Shown piece by piece: positions 39,159 through 50,600 of a stretch of 64,000 nucleotides of DNA. This DNA comes from Branchiostoma belcheri. Lineage: Eukaryota > Chordata > Leptocardii > Amphioxiformes > Branchiostomatidae. The notes beneath the pieces are model-generated. The model did no database searches. It was not told the origin of the DNA and was given only the letters and a program-made list of their open reading frames with translations. The translations under genes and the position numbers were made by a program. The stretch lies in assembly GCF_001625305.1 (NCBI RefSeq), contig NW_017802379.1, positions 2,337,328-2,401,327 on the forward strand. Direction: 5' to 3'. Position 1 is the stretch's first letter; each line of letters opens with the position of its first letter.

Positions 39159-42100
39159 TCATTTTGATACTGAATTTTTCTTTCCCGATTTTGTAGTGGC
39201 CTTGGAAATGGCGGACAGCGCAGAGGATGCTGGGAGTCTTTTCTTCAGGTTCGCCCAGCCTTTCCTATTGCCAGCCTGGGACTTAGTGGAGCGATTCAAA
39301 CGATCTGAAAAGAAAAATAACATAGTACATGAAAAGAGATAATGATGATTTGTTCAGACATTAATAGATAATATCTTTTGTTGTTTTTTAATATTTTCTA
39401 ATATGTCATATCTGACGTTAACAATAGTACGGATATATACCTCAGTGTTTGTTTCTTCGAGATCCTATACACGGCTACTTTATTGGTGAATGACTAATTG
39501 GAAAAATGCCAAAATTATACAATAACTGTAATTTTTTTCATTTTTATATTTCAAAGCGTTTTACACCTTGTAGTTTTTCTGGTGGTCATATTGTATGGCA
39601 AACATTTCTGGACTTAGAGACTCATAAACAACGTGTACCATTAAATCGATGGCTAAAATCGCAGTGCGAGACAAATCCGAGATCGTTGGACGCATCAGCA
39701 GCGTCACCAAGCGGAATCTTCTAGTAGTACAGATGGTGATAAGCTGCTATTAAAACCAAGATGTCCTACCTGACAAACCCGGGCAGTTTTTCTCTGTGTT
39801 GCTGATGATGGGTTCATATCGTGTGGGTTCGTTCTCAACTTCACTTTCTGAGGTCAGAAAAGGAGAAAGGCAGATTAGCTGTATGTGTACTAGTACACAG
39901 TATTATATGGTAAGATGGAATGATCTTAATCTTCGAATAACACCACATGCATCTCTTGTAAATTTCAGGAATGCTTTGCAAGGCAGTTGAACTTACTTAT
40001 GACTTTGATGAGGAAGTAGACACCTCTCGGCTCCAGGACGTCGTTAGCGTAGGTGGAAATGGTTTGACTCTCGGACAAGTTTTTCACGTTCCCCTGATCG
40101 TCCGCTAGGTCAATGACCGCTGGAAATGGGAGAATAACTCGATGAGCAGTGCATGTTTTTTTCTTATACAGCACAATTAAGATAGAAGACGAAAAGCACG
40201 ATCTATGAAATTTGCGACAGGAAATTGGAAAGAATCCGAACTGTATATTCATAAGCATTTTCGTCAAGCATTGTCACCAAGAAACGTTGCTACCACTAGT
40301 ACTACAGTATTCTTTTAGATGATTCAGGGCTCTAGACTGAAGTTTCTCCCTTAAGAAATAAAGACAATGTACAGAATGTTAGCCTGAAGTCCAGCCTTGA
40401 TAGCTTTGCCCCGCTCCCCAAGATTCGCTACCCCACCAACAAGGGGGCGGACCAAAGCTAAAATGTCTGGACTCCAGGCTGACAGAATGTTGTAAAGCTA
40501 CATGTAGTGTAACAGTGACACCGTCTCATTACTGAGCCTAAATTACACGGTAGAGCGCGCTCTTTGTTCCGACGCCGTCTGGAAGACTGAGTTCGGGTGA
40601 AGCTATGATTACAGAGGCGTCTGATCCTTAAGCCCTTAGGGCTGGGGGGATCCATAACAACCTGTGGCGGATGTTGTTCAAATGTTCATTTCATTTCTTC
40701 ATGTGTGTAACTAACTACGCTATTACGTAGTCCATATACGTAGTCTATATTCGATGAACGTGGCAGATTAGGGACAAATTTTCATGCTAGTCGTGTTTTT
40801 ATACGTTTATTACTTTTAGGACCTGTAGTTTACACGTGGTAAGCGTTGATAGTGAGTGAGAGGAAGTTTTATGGACGCGTGATCCTGTCTCAGTTTTTTG
40901 ACCGAAAACTGCAGACAGTAAAGTCGTCAGAGGCGCCTCGCTGGAGGCTACATTTTTACGGGTGTAGAATTGCTTTTAACTATAGCTTCTAGTTGGACAA
41001 AAATTGGTTACATAGCTGTATATATATAGAAACCCATCAAGTTTAATCTCCAAGCAGATGTCAAGGGGAAGCTCGTAATTTTTTGTGATGGTTGGGCTTC
41101 TCTTTGTGATCCCGCTTTGTGATCCCGCTTTGTGATCCCGCTTTGGGCTGAGAGGCTCATAGAAGCCAGGCCGTCAGAAAAACGATCTGAGAGATTAAGT
41201 ACGTGGTGCGTTCTGATCTTACCATCGTGGTCCAGTAGTTCGCACCTGCACTTCTGCTTGATGCACTTCAGTAACAGTTGGCTCTTGCAGTGGGGGTTGA
41301 AAATTTCCGTCTGGTTGTCTGTAAAATACGGACATGTCATTAACTGCGCATTGCATACATGGCTGTTTCTCTGAATGAGGGTGACAGCCATAAGAAAGGA
41401 TTAATTACATATACCTTCCAGGACCTCTAATTATGTATCATTAGACTAGATTTCTAAGAGACAGCCCCTGGAGAATACCAGCATAGCAAGTGGCTCTTTT
41501 ATGTTCTACTCTACTGTAATTTTGTCGCCAAGAGACGAAGAAAACAATCACCTATATACATATATCTGTCAGCACTGAACAACGTTTGCATAGAATGACA
41601 TTTGCGGCGCTACAAATTAATGAACTATTTGAAAAACATTTCAATTCCTGCTTTCTGATACTTATTGTTACTTAGTTGTTGGTTCACCGGCTGTAATTCA
41701 TCATCTTTGACTAGGACGTCAACCGGCTTTAATCTTTGGCTTGGACACCTGGTAAATTGTCTCTAAAGGTACAATACAAAAAGTAAAAGTAGTGTACTGC
41801 AGCTCTTTCAGAAGTAATCCTTGGCATTTGCAAGGAATAATTTGGATAATTCCAGGTATTCTCTACTGATCCTTTAGTTCCCATAAGTCTGTCTTATCTT
41901 TCTTAAGTACATATAAGTAGTTCTCAAATGCTTTATTTATTTATCAAGACCAAACAAAATATATTCTACAACAATCTATTCATAGCCTCTTAAGTTATTA
42001 TATCCTGCTAAACCATAACCAAGCACTGTTACAAACGATAGACGCTGCCACAAACATAACCGTCTTGGAGAGGGTAAGAATAGTACCTCCAAAATAATGT

Positions 42101-43668
42101 TAATAAACCTAGTGTCAGATGTACAAGATGTACAGATGCCCTGTACAAGGCACTTGCCCCATTTTCCATAACAACACCACCCACACAACATGTACAATTA
42201 GGATCTCAAGTAAGTGCACTTAACCATCTGGTCTCTGGTAAAATCCTGAAGAGCTTTCGAAAATGGTCGTCGGCGCACTTTTTATCCGGATTTCCGGTAT
42301 TCAAAATAATGGTATACGCACAAGGGGTTCATAATTGAACGTTCTCTACACTACAAAAGATATCTGTAGTCCAAGACCTATGCAGTAAAGTATACTTAAA
42401 CGTCAAGGTCAGATGTTTCTTTTCAAGAATGGTCTTGTTTAGCCTTAGGGTTTAAGAAAAGATATCGTCCCTAATGCTTGTACCTAACCATATCCTTGAA
42501 TATATATGAAAGAGACTGGAAAATGCTGGGATCAATATTTGAGGCTCCTAGCAGTCTAATAAACACAATGTTTTTGGTTTGAGGTTGTCTTGTTCTGCTC
42601 TATGGAACACAGACATTTTGAACGACACACGCGTCGGTATCTGCGCAAGGAAGGGTTGTTTACACAACAACTGGAAATAGAGACACGGACAGGTGACAGC
42701 CACGCTTAAATATAATTACTGGACTGTTCTAGCAAGCCCAATATGTAGATATAATAGGACATGACCCCGCAAAGTTGTGAATCAAGGATAGTATTGTCTA
42801 GATAGTGGTAGACAAGGATTATGTTCTACTGCTAGTAAACTACTATTTACACATACTTTTAGACCAACCGCAGACTATGGTTACCCTCGTTTCTAGATAC
42901 CACAGAAGCTTTAACTGTCTTGTTATAGGCTAAAGATATGATGCAAAATAAAAGCTACTTTCTTTCACGAATCTAGAGAAAGCAAACAACGGCAAACCGA
43001 CCTAACTACTATCTAAGACTTTATGGTGTGTGTACACACGCCTTATGTAAATAAACAGGTAGTAAACTATTGACGTACAGTATGTAGTAAATGCCTGATC
43101 TACTGGTATGTAACAGGTTGGATCATAAATGTAGCAAACACACGGGTGTTTTTGTCTGGGATGTTGGAAATCCTTTTTTCAACTACAACACTCTTGAACA
43201 GAAAGCAGGTATGAATTTCTCCAGGCGACATTGTTCTGTTCGAAGCTGCACGGGTTGCATTGTTCTGACCGCGATAAGAGATCATATAAAAGACATAATA
43301 ACCAGCTGTTATAGGCACTTTTACACAGTGTTGCTAGCGCTGTGTGTAACATGGATAAACTCCTGGACAACTAATCTTTCCATTGTTAGATCGTATTCAC
43401 CTGTATGGTGGTGTAGTTGTTCACAGACGTTTCCCCTTTAGATAGATATATTACATGCTTCGAAGTACTATTACACTTTGTAGACCCCCAAACATTTACC
43501 ACAAGGCTATATCAGATCTAGTCAACCTGTACTTTCTGAACCATATCACTGTTATGGTTATCACTTAAACTTGATTAGCAGTCGTCCCTAGATACTATAG
43601 TGTCTACAGTAATGCTGTTTCTCACCTCCATACTTCACAGTGATGAAGTACTGTACCGTCGGCTCCAT
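39159..43668 (-). CDS. CXorf65/C22orf15-like protein
   Basis: Four exons (43626-43668, 41223-41318, 39997-40119, 39159-39304) join with matching phases (1, 1, 1) and GT-AG borders to give 135 residues starting MEPTVQYFITVKYGDNQTEI. The region VIDLADDQGNVKNL, then EPRGVYFLIKVI, aligns with the human CXorf65/C22orf15 pattern, in which a short beta-rich N-terminal module has the motif IDL.D..G and an RG.Y(F/Y)L..V strand. This module resembles a small ubiquitin-like fold, but that is inference. The last exon encodes a basic tail (SKSQAGNRKGWANLKKRLP, then many Ser, Thr and Lys). The human proteins are uncharacterised, so no biochemical role is assigned. The gene lies head to head with BOLA2. It is expected to be cytosolic: no signal peptide or membrane span is visible. 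Identification as this family is fairly secure; which human paralogue it matches is not. Confidence 0.82.
40381..40481. mobile_element. Foldback MITE (about 100 bp) with 10-bp target repeat
   Basis: ACAGAATGTT occurs directly on both sides (40371-40380 and 40482-40491). Between them AGCCTGAAGTCCAG pairs with CTGGACTCCAGGCT at the other end, and complementarity continues inward (TAGCTTTG with CAAAGCTA; CCCCGC with GGGGGCGG). It lies in the intron between exons 2 and 3 of the CXorf65-like gene. A duplication of 8-10 bp fits hAT, Merlin or Mutator-type elements; the family is unresolved. Confidence 0.68.
41103..41141. repeat. 13-bp direct repeat, three copies
   Basis: TTTGTGATCCCGC occurs three times head to tail inside the intron between exons 2 and 3 of the CXorf65-like gene. 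It is a small local expansion. Confidence 0.9.
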
Positions 43669-44947
43669 GTCGATAGGTCTCGAGTGTTGTGACATCGCCC
43701 CTGTTGGTCTCTTAACGGCCCGACCTTATTGAAAGAATTCTGACCTTTCTGAAACGGGTTGTTGCACACAGAATCACAACAAAAGTGTTGTCCCCTCTCT
43801 TTAGGTCTCAGCACTGTTGTGCACTAGTTACTGTATACAGGACACGGGCGAGGGAAGCTTGGGGTAAACTTGTAAGGTAATACTGCGGTGCTAGGCGCGC
43901 CTGTGCATTGTGTCGCGAACGCGATCCTCTTGTTTTGTACGGTCGGTTGGGGGCTGTTTTGTTCGGCCGGGCAACAGAGCGTGAAACCCACCTGGCAACA
44001 TTTGGGACTGCACAGGTAACCTTATAGTTTTCTGTCAGTCAAAAGGTGAACTATGACCGGGAACAATAATGATCGAAAAAGCAGCATGGTTTGTATTTTA
44101 AGGACAAGTAAGATTTACATCGTAATTGATCATAGCATGACAGGATCTCTGTCTTTGTATCTATTTGTTGTTGCTCCAACATAATGACGGAAGTCCCACT
44201 TGTTAAGTTAATTAAATGCGTTAAAATTGGCCAATTCACCGTCCTCGGAGACCCCATGGCTAATCGTATGCAGTCCGTAATAGGACGATGTATGTCATTA
44301 GTTGATTTGAAATTAACGCTTTTGATGTGATTAATTAAGGGTGGGTCTATATAAACCTTAGACGAAATACGTTTTGAGACAATACCAAAGTCACTAGGGA
44401 ACTTTTCCTTCGTTTTTCTGACACTTGTCCTGCCATATTTCCACCCACAGCTTCCCATGATCCAGTATGCTGTTCACAATAAAAAATGGACATTCTGTGC
44501 ACAGTGAAATCTTTCACGAGCAAGCACGAATTGCGTCAAAGGGCATGAAAAGTGTTATCTTTTTCACTGAAATATATCTCCTACAAGTCCTAAAGCTGCC
44601 ATTATCTCATGATCCAGCTACAATGACGATATGCTGTCCACAAATCATTATGGCACTCATCGGCACACAATGATATTTTATTTGAAAATATTACACAAGC
44701 AAGCACGAATTGCCACAAAGCCACGGCATGAAAATGAATCATCTCCTAAAAGTCCGAAAGTTACGCTTTTCGTCGGCTCTCATCGGTATCGACTTTATTG
44801 TGCCGGCTGACAGTTGCTACACGCAGTAGAGTCATCAGGTATAAGAACAGGGTCAAAGGTTACAGTAGCCTGCTCCAGCGATCTGAACGACACTTCAAGA
44901 ATATTTTGTTATTTTGGCGAATAAAAGTGAAGTAACGTGAAGGAAGG
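43669..44947. promoter_or_regulatory. Divergent intergenic region, CXorf65-like / BOLA2
   Basis: The two start codons are 1,279 bases apart on opposite strands. A more GC-rich section around 43840-44000 (with GGCGCGCC and TCGCGAACGCGA) lies nearer the CXorf65-like side. No canonical factor site could be called with confidence. A separate promoter for each gene is as likely as a shared one. Confidence 0.35.
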
Positions 44948-45845
44948 ATGTCCATAACGGCAGAATACATCAAGGAGAAGCTCCAACGTGAACTGGAGGC
45001 AACTCACATCGTAAGTATGGCTCACATATCTCGCATTTTCTGTTCATTCGCAGCCATATGCGTAAAATATGCGTATGCATGCAGCCCCCCTCCCCAAAAG
45101 CTAGGCCAAGACTTTGTTTAAAAATGGGATTAAAAGGAAATAGTGATTTGACACTGCTAAATAAATGGCTATAACTTTGAAGAAAGTAGGCTAGTTCTTT
45201 CTCTTCTCTATGTATTTCTCTAGTTATTTCAATGGTAAAATTTTATGGTGGTTTTTCATCTTGGTACTTGTTGTTTTTTCTTTGCAGGATGTTGAAGACA
45301 CATCCCCCAACCACTGTGGTTCAGCGTTTAATGTCACCATTGTGTCAGCCAAGTTCGAAGGCAAGCCTCTGCTGCAGAGGCACAGGTTTGTACATGTCAC
45401 TTGGTATTATGCTTGATCAGATATTTGTTAGATTAACTGAGTAAGACTAGATTAAAGAAATTTTCCTTCAAACAAATCAATGCCACCTTTGTATACAGTG
45501 ATTCTGTGTTCAAATATCTCAGAACTGGTAAATTGTAAGTACCTATGTAGCCTATATCACGATGATGAGGCCAGTACAGTTGTGTAATTTTTATTGTATT
45601 ACTGTTGCTGATTTTTATAAATAATCTTTATTTGCATTTAATCATGCCTGATGGCTAAATTTACAGTCAAAGATACTATTTGGTACAATACAATAATAGG
45701 AGACAGTCCATTCTAATCTTACACTGGCACATGCATTGTACACTACAGACTGGTGAATGCCTGCCTGGAGGAGGAGCTGAAAGACATCCACGCCTTCTCC
45801 CAGAAAACCTTAACTCCAGAACAGTGGCAGAAGCAGCAGAAATAA
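44948..45845 (+). CDS. BOLA2: BolA-like protein 2
   Basis: Three exons (44948-45010, 45288-45385, 45749-45845) with GT-AG borders and matching phases give 85 residues, the size of human BOLA2. The order is the BolA fold: N-terminal helix MSITAEYIKEKLQRELEATH; strand region with C31; the signature VSAKFEGKPLLQRHRLVNAC carrying the invariant RHRLV histidine; then EELKDIHAFSQKTLTPEQW. In other animals BOLA2 pairs with monothiol glutaredoxin GLRX3 and shares a [2Fe-2S] cluster through the BolA histidine and cysteine, feeding cytosolic iron-sulphur assembly. There is no mitochondrial leader, which separates it from BOLA1 and BOLA3. The start is set by exact family length and the AAGGATGT context. 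It is convergent with TPC1, about 1.8 kb from that gene's stop codon. Nothing abnormal is seen. Confidence 0.95.
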
Positions 45846-47626
45846 TGGCAGCCTTCCTCCTCAGAACGACATGTAGTCATCTGAGCTGAAGCAGACACAA
45901 TTCATATGCCACCAAAAAGAAATAATGTGAGGAAAGGATTCCCTTTTCAGGATTTATGTTGATTTCCTATTCTTATGTTGGAGGCATGTAATGTCCCATA
46001 TGACAAAACTCAAGACTAGCATAAAGTATTTCCACATTTGTTCTTATGCAACATTATCAATATTTACATATTAAGATACCCGGTTAATTATCTTTTCTGT
46101 AGTTGTGTCGAGCAATATTAATATGCACACAGTGCGGTCTTTATTTTTTTCATGCTATGGATATTGAAAATTCATGTTTTGCATTGCATTACTTTTATTT
46201 TGGAAAAAGTTGTGGAAAAAAAGAATGCTATAGGGTCCCAATTGTTATGAACAAAACTTTGTGACCATCTACACTTATGTGAATGAAGAATGACCTTTCC
46301 ACACCATGTGGTGTATAGGGCAGTACTAATTTTGTTTCTGTATTTTGGGTCACATAACTTATGCAAGCTTGAGAAGCTATTGGCTAATATTCAACTTTAC
46401 GAGTTTTACTTTTCCCGATAAATGTGCAGTATGTACTTTTTCAAAATATATGGTATGACTCAGTAATACCTAAATGTATCTCATGCATGGTGAATACCCT
46501 TTGCAGCAGTCCTAGACTATGTAGTAGGACAAAAGTAGGACACACGTGACTCCATTTTTGTTTAATATAGATGCTTCTATTGTCTTTTTAGATAATACAT
46601 AGATTTTTTCTGACAAATGCAAAGCATGTAGTTATATCATAGGCACTGATTCACAATAGACTGTGCAGTTCTAGCACCAAGACTCAAAGAGCATTTAATT
46701 CAAAATACATAACGTTACATGCTGTCTCTTTGTATAGTTGCTGTACTGATGACAATTAAATACTAGTACATCTACAATCTATCTTGTATACTTTGGTCCT
46801 TTGTATAGAAGTACAGATACAGATCATTTTAAGTTAGTGAGGACTTGGATGTAAAAGTTGTTTGTGGTAATCAAACTTAAAGCAGTGGTTGTAATAATAC
46901 TGCAGTACAGAGCACATGATTGTGGTGAAAACATAAACTGCAAACATAAAACTGCTGCCAAAATCCCACCATTCACTAACTTCTTCATTCTGCACCACTG
47001 CATTAAAAGTATGTAATGTTATACATGTAGTGTTCATAATTTGAGTTACATTGTCAGGCAACTCAAACTTAAAACATATATCATACACTTCAAAATATCA
47101 GCAACAAGCTCTCAAAACAAACTGTAAAAGATAGATTTAAGCAATTATATTATGTTTTATTTTTTAAATTATGAGTATAAATCAATGCAAGATAAAATAT
47201 TGGAAGATAAGATTACATAATATGTATAAATATAAGTTATTTTTGTACAATTTATTCTGATAAATTTCCACCATTTTATGCAACTTTAAACTGAACATGT
47301 ACTAAAGTAGCACCTTTGCAAGTTCAAATAATTTTGTTACAAATACAAAACACAGTAACACATCACTGACTTTGAAGAATTGTAATTGAGCATTTTTTTC
47401 AGACAAAAGCACATCCTAATTGGTCTGCAGGATAGTGAGTGTTCTTATGTTACTGTCTAAGCTTTGGAAAATATCTTCTTTGGTAATATTTGATCATCTT
47501 GGCCATACATTCAAAGTGCAACCTTCAGTAATATACACCAGGGGTTGGGGAGTAGAGACCAAAAATAGACTTAAAATCCCATATAGATACATGTATAATG
47601 TATATTACTTGATCCAGCGAGCCCAC
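45846..47626. other. Convergent 3' region between BOLA2 and TPC1
   Basis: Very AT-rich; contains the 3' UTRs of both genes. On the minus strand AATAAA at 47156-47161 is a plausible TPC1 polyadenylation signal. No coding segment was recognised. A short string CAAACATAAAACTGCTGC at about 46936 recurs at about 53500 in a TPC1 intron. Confidence 0.45.
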
Positions 47627-50600
47627 TTAAACAGTGTTGGATCTGTCTTCCCTGCAGATGTTTTCTGACTCAGCCTCCAGGTCACTTCTCCTAAGTTCCA
47701 TCTCTTGTCGTTCTGCCTCTTCTCGTAGCCAATCCTACAAGAGAATATCACACCATCAAAAAAACATATTTATCTCAGGTAATCAAACTTGAATATAATT
47801 GTATCAGTTAATGTAGCACCTGGTTAAAAAAAAAAGATTTTTGGTGTTCAATCACTGTTATTACAATGTACATACAATATCATTAGATATGAATATTGCC
47901 TTTACAACTTTCCAAAACTAGTTTTTTGCAAAATGTTCACTCAGTTGACATAAAAAAAGTGCAAAATGTTATAAAATGATGGGAGTGGTTTTAAACAGAA
48001 GTCTACTGAATCTTGATAACTTCATACAGATAGTACAGACCTTTACTTCATCTCTGTACATCTGTGTGCTCAGGTCGTCTCTGGTTCTCATACGGACACC
48101 TCGGAACTGCACAGTATCCTGTAACACAGAGGGAAAAATTGACATTCATCAAGAAAAACATATAGCACAGCCAGTGAAAAGTGAAACTATTAAAGATCAA
48201 ATATGATAGTGGCACAACAAACAACACACAGTGACGTAAACAATAGTAAGATGATATAAAAAACTGACCGTTGTCTGCAGGCTGTCTGCTAGTGTGATGG
48301 TGTCTTGTTGTATCCAGGGTTGTGGGAAGTGGATCTCAAACTCATCACGGCTGATACTGACGGAAACCTCAATTCTGTCATCTGTTTAAAGGAAGAAAAT
48401 TTCACAACAGTCAGAGAAGAGGAAAATATGTCTACAAAAAACACATTTTTTGCACTATCTATTTCTATGATTTGTTCTAAGCTGCTACGAGTGGTATTGT
48501 ATCAAAATCTATATTCCGTTGCCTGCTAGTAGAATATTTATAGTGCTAGAACTTGCCTACAAAGTCTGGAAATGAATTTCCTGTATTAAATCCAAGCACT
48601 TTTTGTTTTTTTCCATTCCCATCAACAAACTGCTTGAGTTCCCTGATAAAACACCTTGTAAGTTATAAAGATAAAAGAGGGTTGCCATTAACATTGTGAA
48701 GGAGGAGTACAATGCAAATCCTAATGCTCTACATTTGTATGTTTGATATTGGTGCCGACATTTCACAGTAATCATGGCATCTAAGCTCCCCCCAAATATT
48801 CCTTATTTACCATCAATGCTCTCGTCCATCTTCCTCTCCCACTGGATCCTGAAGAGGAAGGCTTCCAGGATAAAGGCTACGATGATGGTCAACACAACCT
48901 GCAGGAGAACAGGCAGCAGCCAGCATCAAGTACAAAAATACTGTAGGTCCATGAATTGAATGGGGCAAAATGTACATGTATGTTAGGCATTTACATTACA
49001 TGTATTCCAGGCTAGGATGAACAGAAAGTATGAATTGTATTAGCATAACTGTATGATCATAAATGCTCATTGGCAGTATCTCGTATTTAATGCTGGGAAC
49101 ATCTATTAAACCTCACCATCGTAACAATGTAGAACAACATGAAGTACAGATAGGTCCACTTGGTTGTCACTGCAACATGGCCATTCTGGAAAATAAAAAA
49201 AAAAACTCTTTTGTAAGATGGTAATCCACAGAATTCTTGTCTTTTTCTTAGTCAATTTCAAACAAAGGAAATTCACTAAATAAAATAGGTATTTGTGAAA
49301 TATACCCCTTAGCCTTACCATTATGATGTACCAGTTGTTCACCACAGTCAGCTCAAAGAGTGTCACTATCAAGACAACAAAAAATACATTGTTTTTTTCA
49401 TCAATACAATGTATTTGACAAGTAGTGATGCATACCTAAACCCAATTTTAGGTTCAGGTCCGGATTCAAGTCCAGAGGTTTAGGTTCAGTTCCGGACTTG
49501 TAAGTCCGGACCTAAACCCATGGCATATACAAAATTGCATGTTGGCAACCTTGCAATGTTGTCTGGGTGAAACTTTGGCAACATAATATGGAGGCCGGTA
49601 CTTGACGATGCCCGATGGCAATGTTTTCTTCATTTTGTGGCAAAGATGTTACAATCTACGGAAGGTTTTAGGTGGTTTGAAAAGAAAAGGGGTATGTGAA
49701 ATGGTCTTTTATGGTAATAAGTCCGGACTCGGTTCTTGACTTTTAGGTTTTTTTGGAATTGAACCTAAACATTCTTACAAGTCCGGATCCAAGTCCAGTG
49801 AACCGGTATGCATCACTATTGACAAGTTTTACTCTTTTAAAAAAATGTGTTATTAGGTACTTTTAACATGCAGAGGTTTAAAATCTGAATCTCCCTTTTC
49901 TACATAAATGCCAGAAGTTGCTTCACAAATCTAAAACTGTGCTGCCCCAACGGAGGTGGACCAGGATGTCATGACCTAATAAGGCAACCTGTCCACCAGG
50001 CATGGGGCAGGCTCTGCTTTCCTATTGGTGGGCATCTGGGTTGCCATAGATACCACTCCTCTGGTACTAGGCCTACAAGCCACCACTGTCTACACATCAG
50101 ATCTATAGACTACTGACTACAGTAATCATAGATGTAGTTTTCTTTTACCAAGATTCCACAATAATTAACAATGTACTCACCTCCACTCCGAAGGATGTCA
50201 TCAAAGTTGTTGAGATAAAACTGTGGACTATTGGAGTCATTTCTGTAGTAGTCTGCTAGACTTGTGCCACTGCAAGAAGGTGAGCAAAACTTAGATTTTG
50301 ACAATGATAAAGTCATAAGCCATAATTTGCATTCCCTATTCAAGAATACACCCGTCCATAATATTATAGAATATTCTGTGAATCTTGATACTATATTGAT
50401 ATAATCAGGCTGACTAACTGTTTGACATACATTTTATATCATTAAAGTTATATCATTAAAGTTAAAACAAAGAAATCATGTTTCACCAATTCCCATGCAG
50501 TGAACAAAACCTAAGTGCCAAGGGTTGACAAAAATGCATGCATAAATCCAGTGTTTACATGTGATGCCAAGTTGGCAACAAATATATCTGTTTCTAGTTA

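Noticed and set aside
43960-44000. GGCAAC X-box half sites near the CXorf65-like gene
   Set aside because: Only half sites without a matching partner; too common to claim RFX control.
44948-45845. BOLA1 or BOLA3
   Set aside because: No mitochondrial leader, and the AKFEGKPLLQRHRLVNAC signature is that of BOLA2.
46834-47088. 84-codon minus-strand frame between BOLA2 and TPC1
   Set aside because: AT-rich 3' UTR territory, with no motif or conservation signal.
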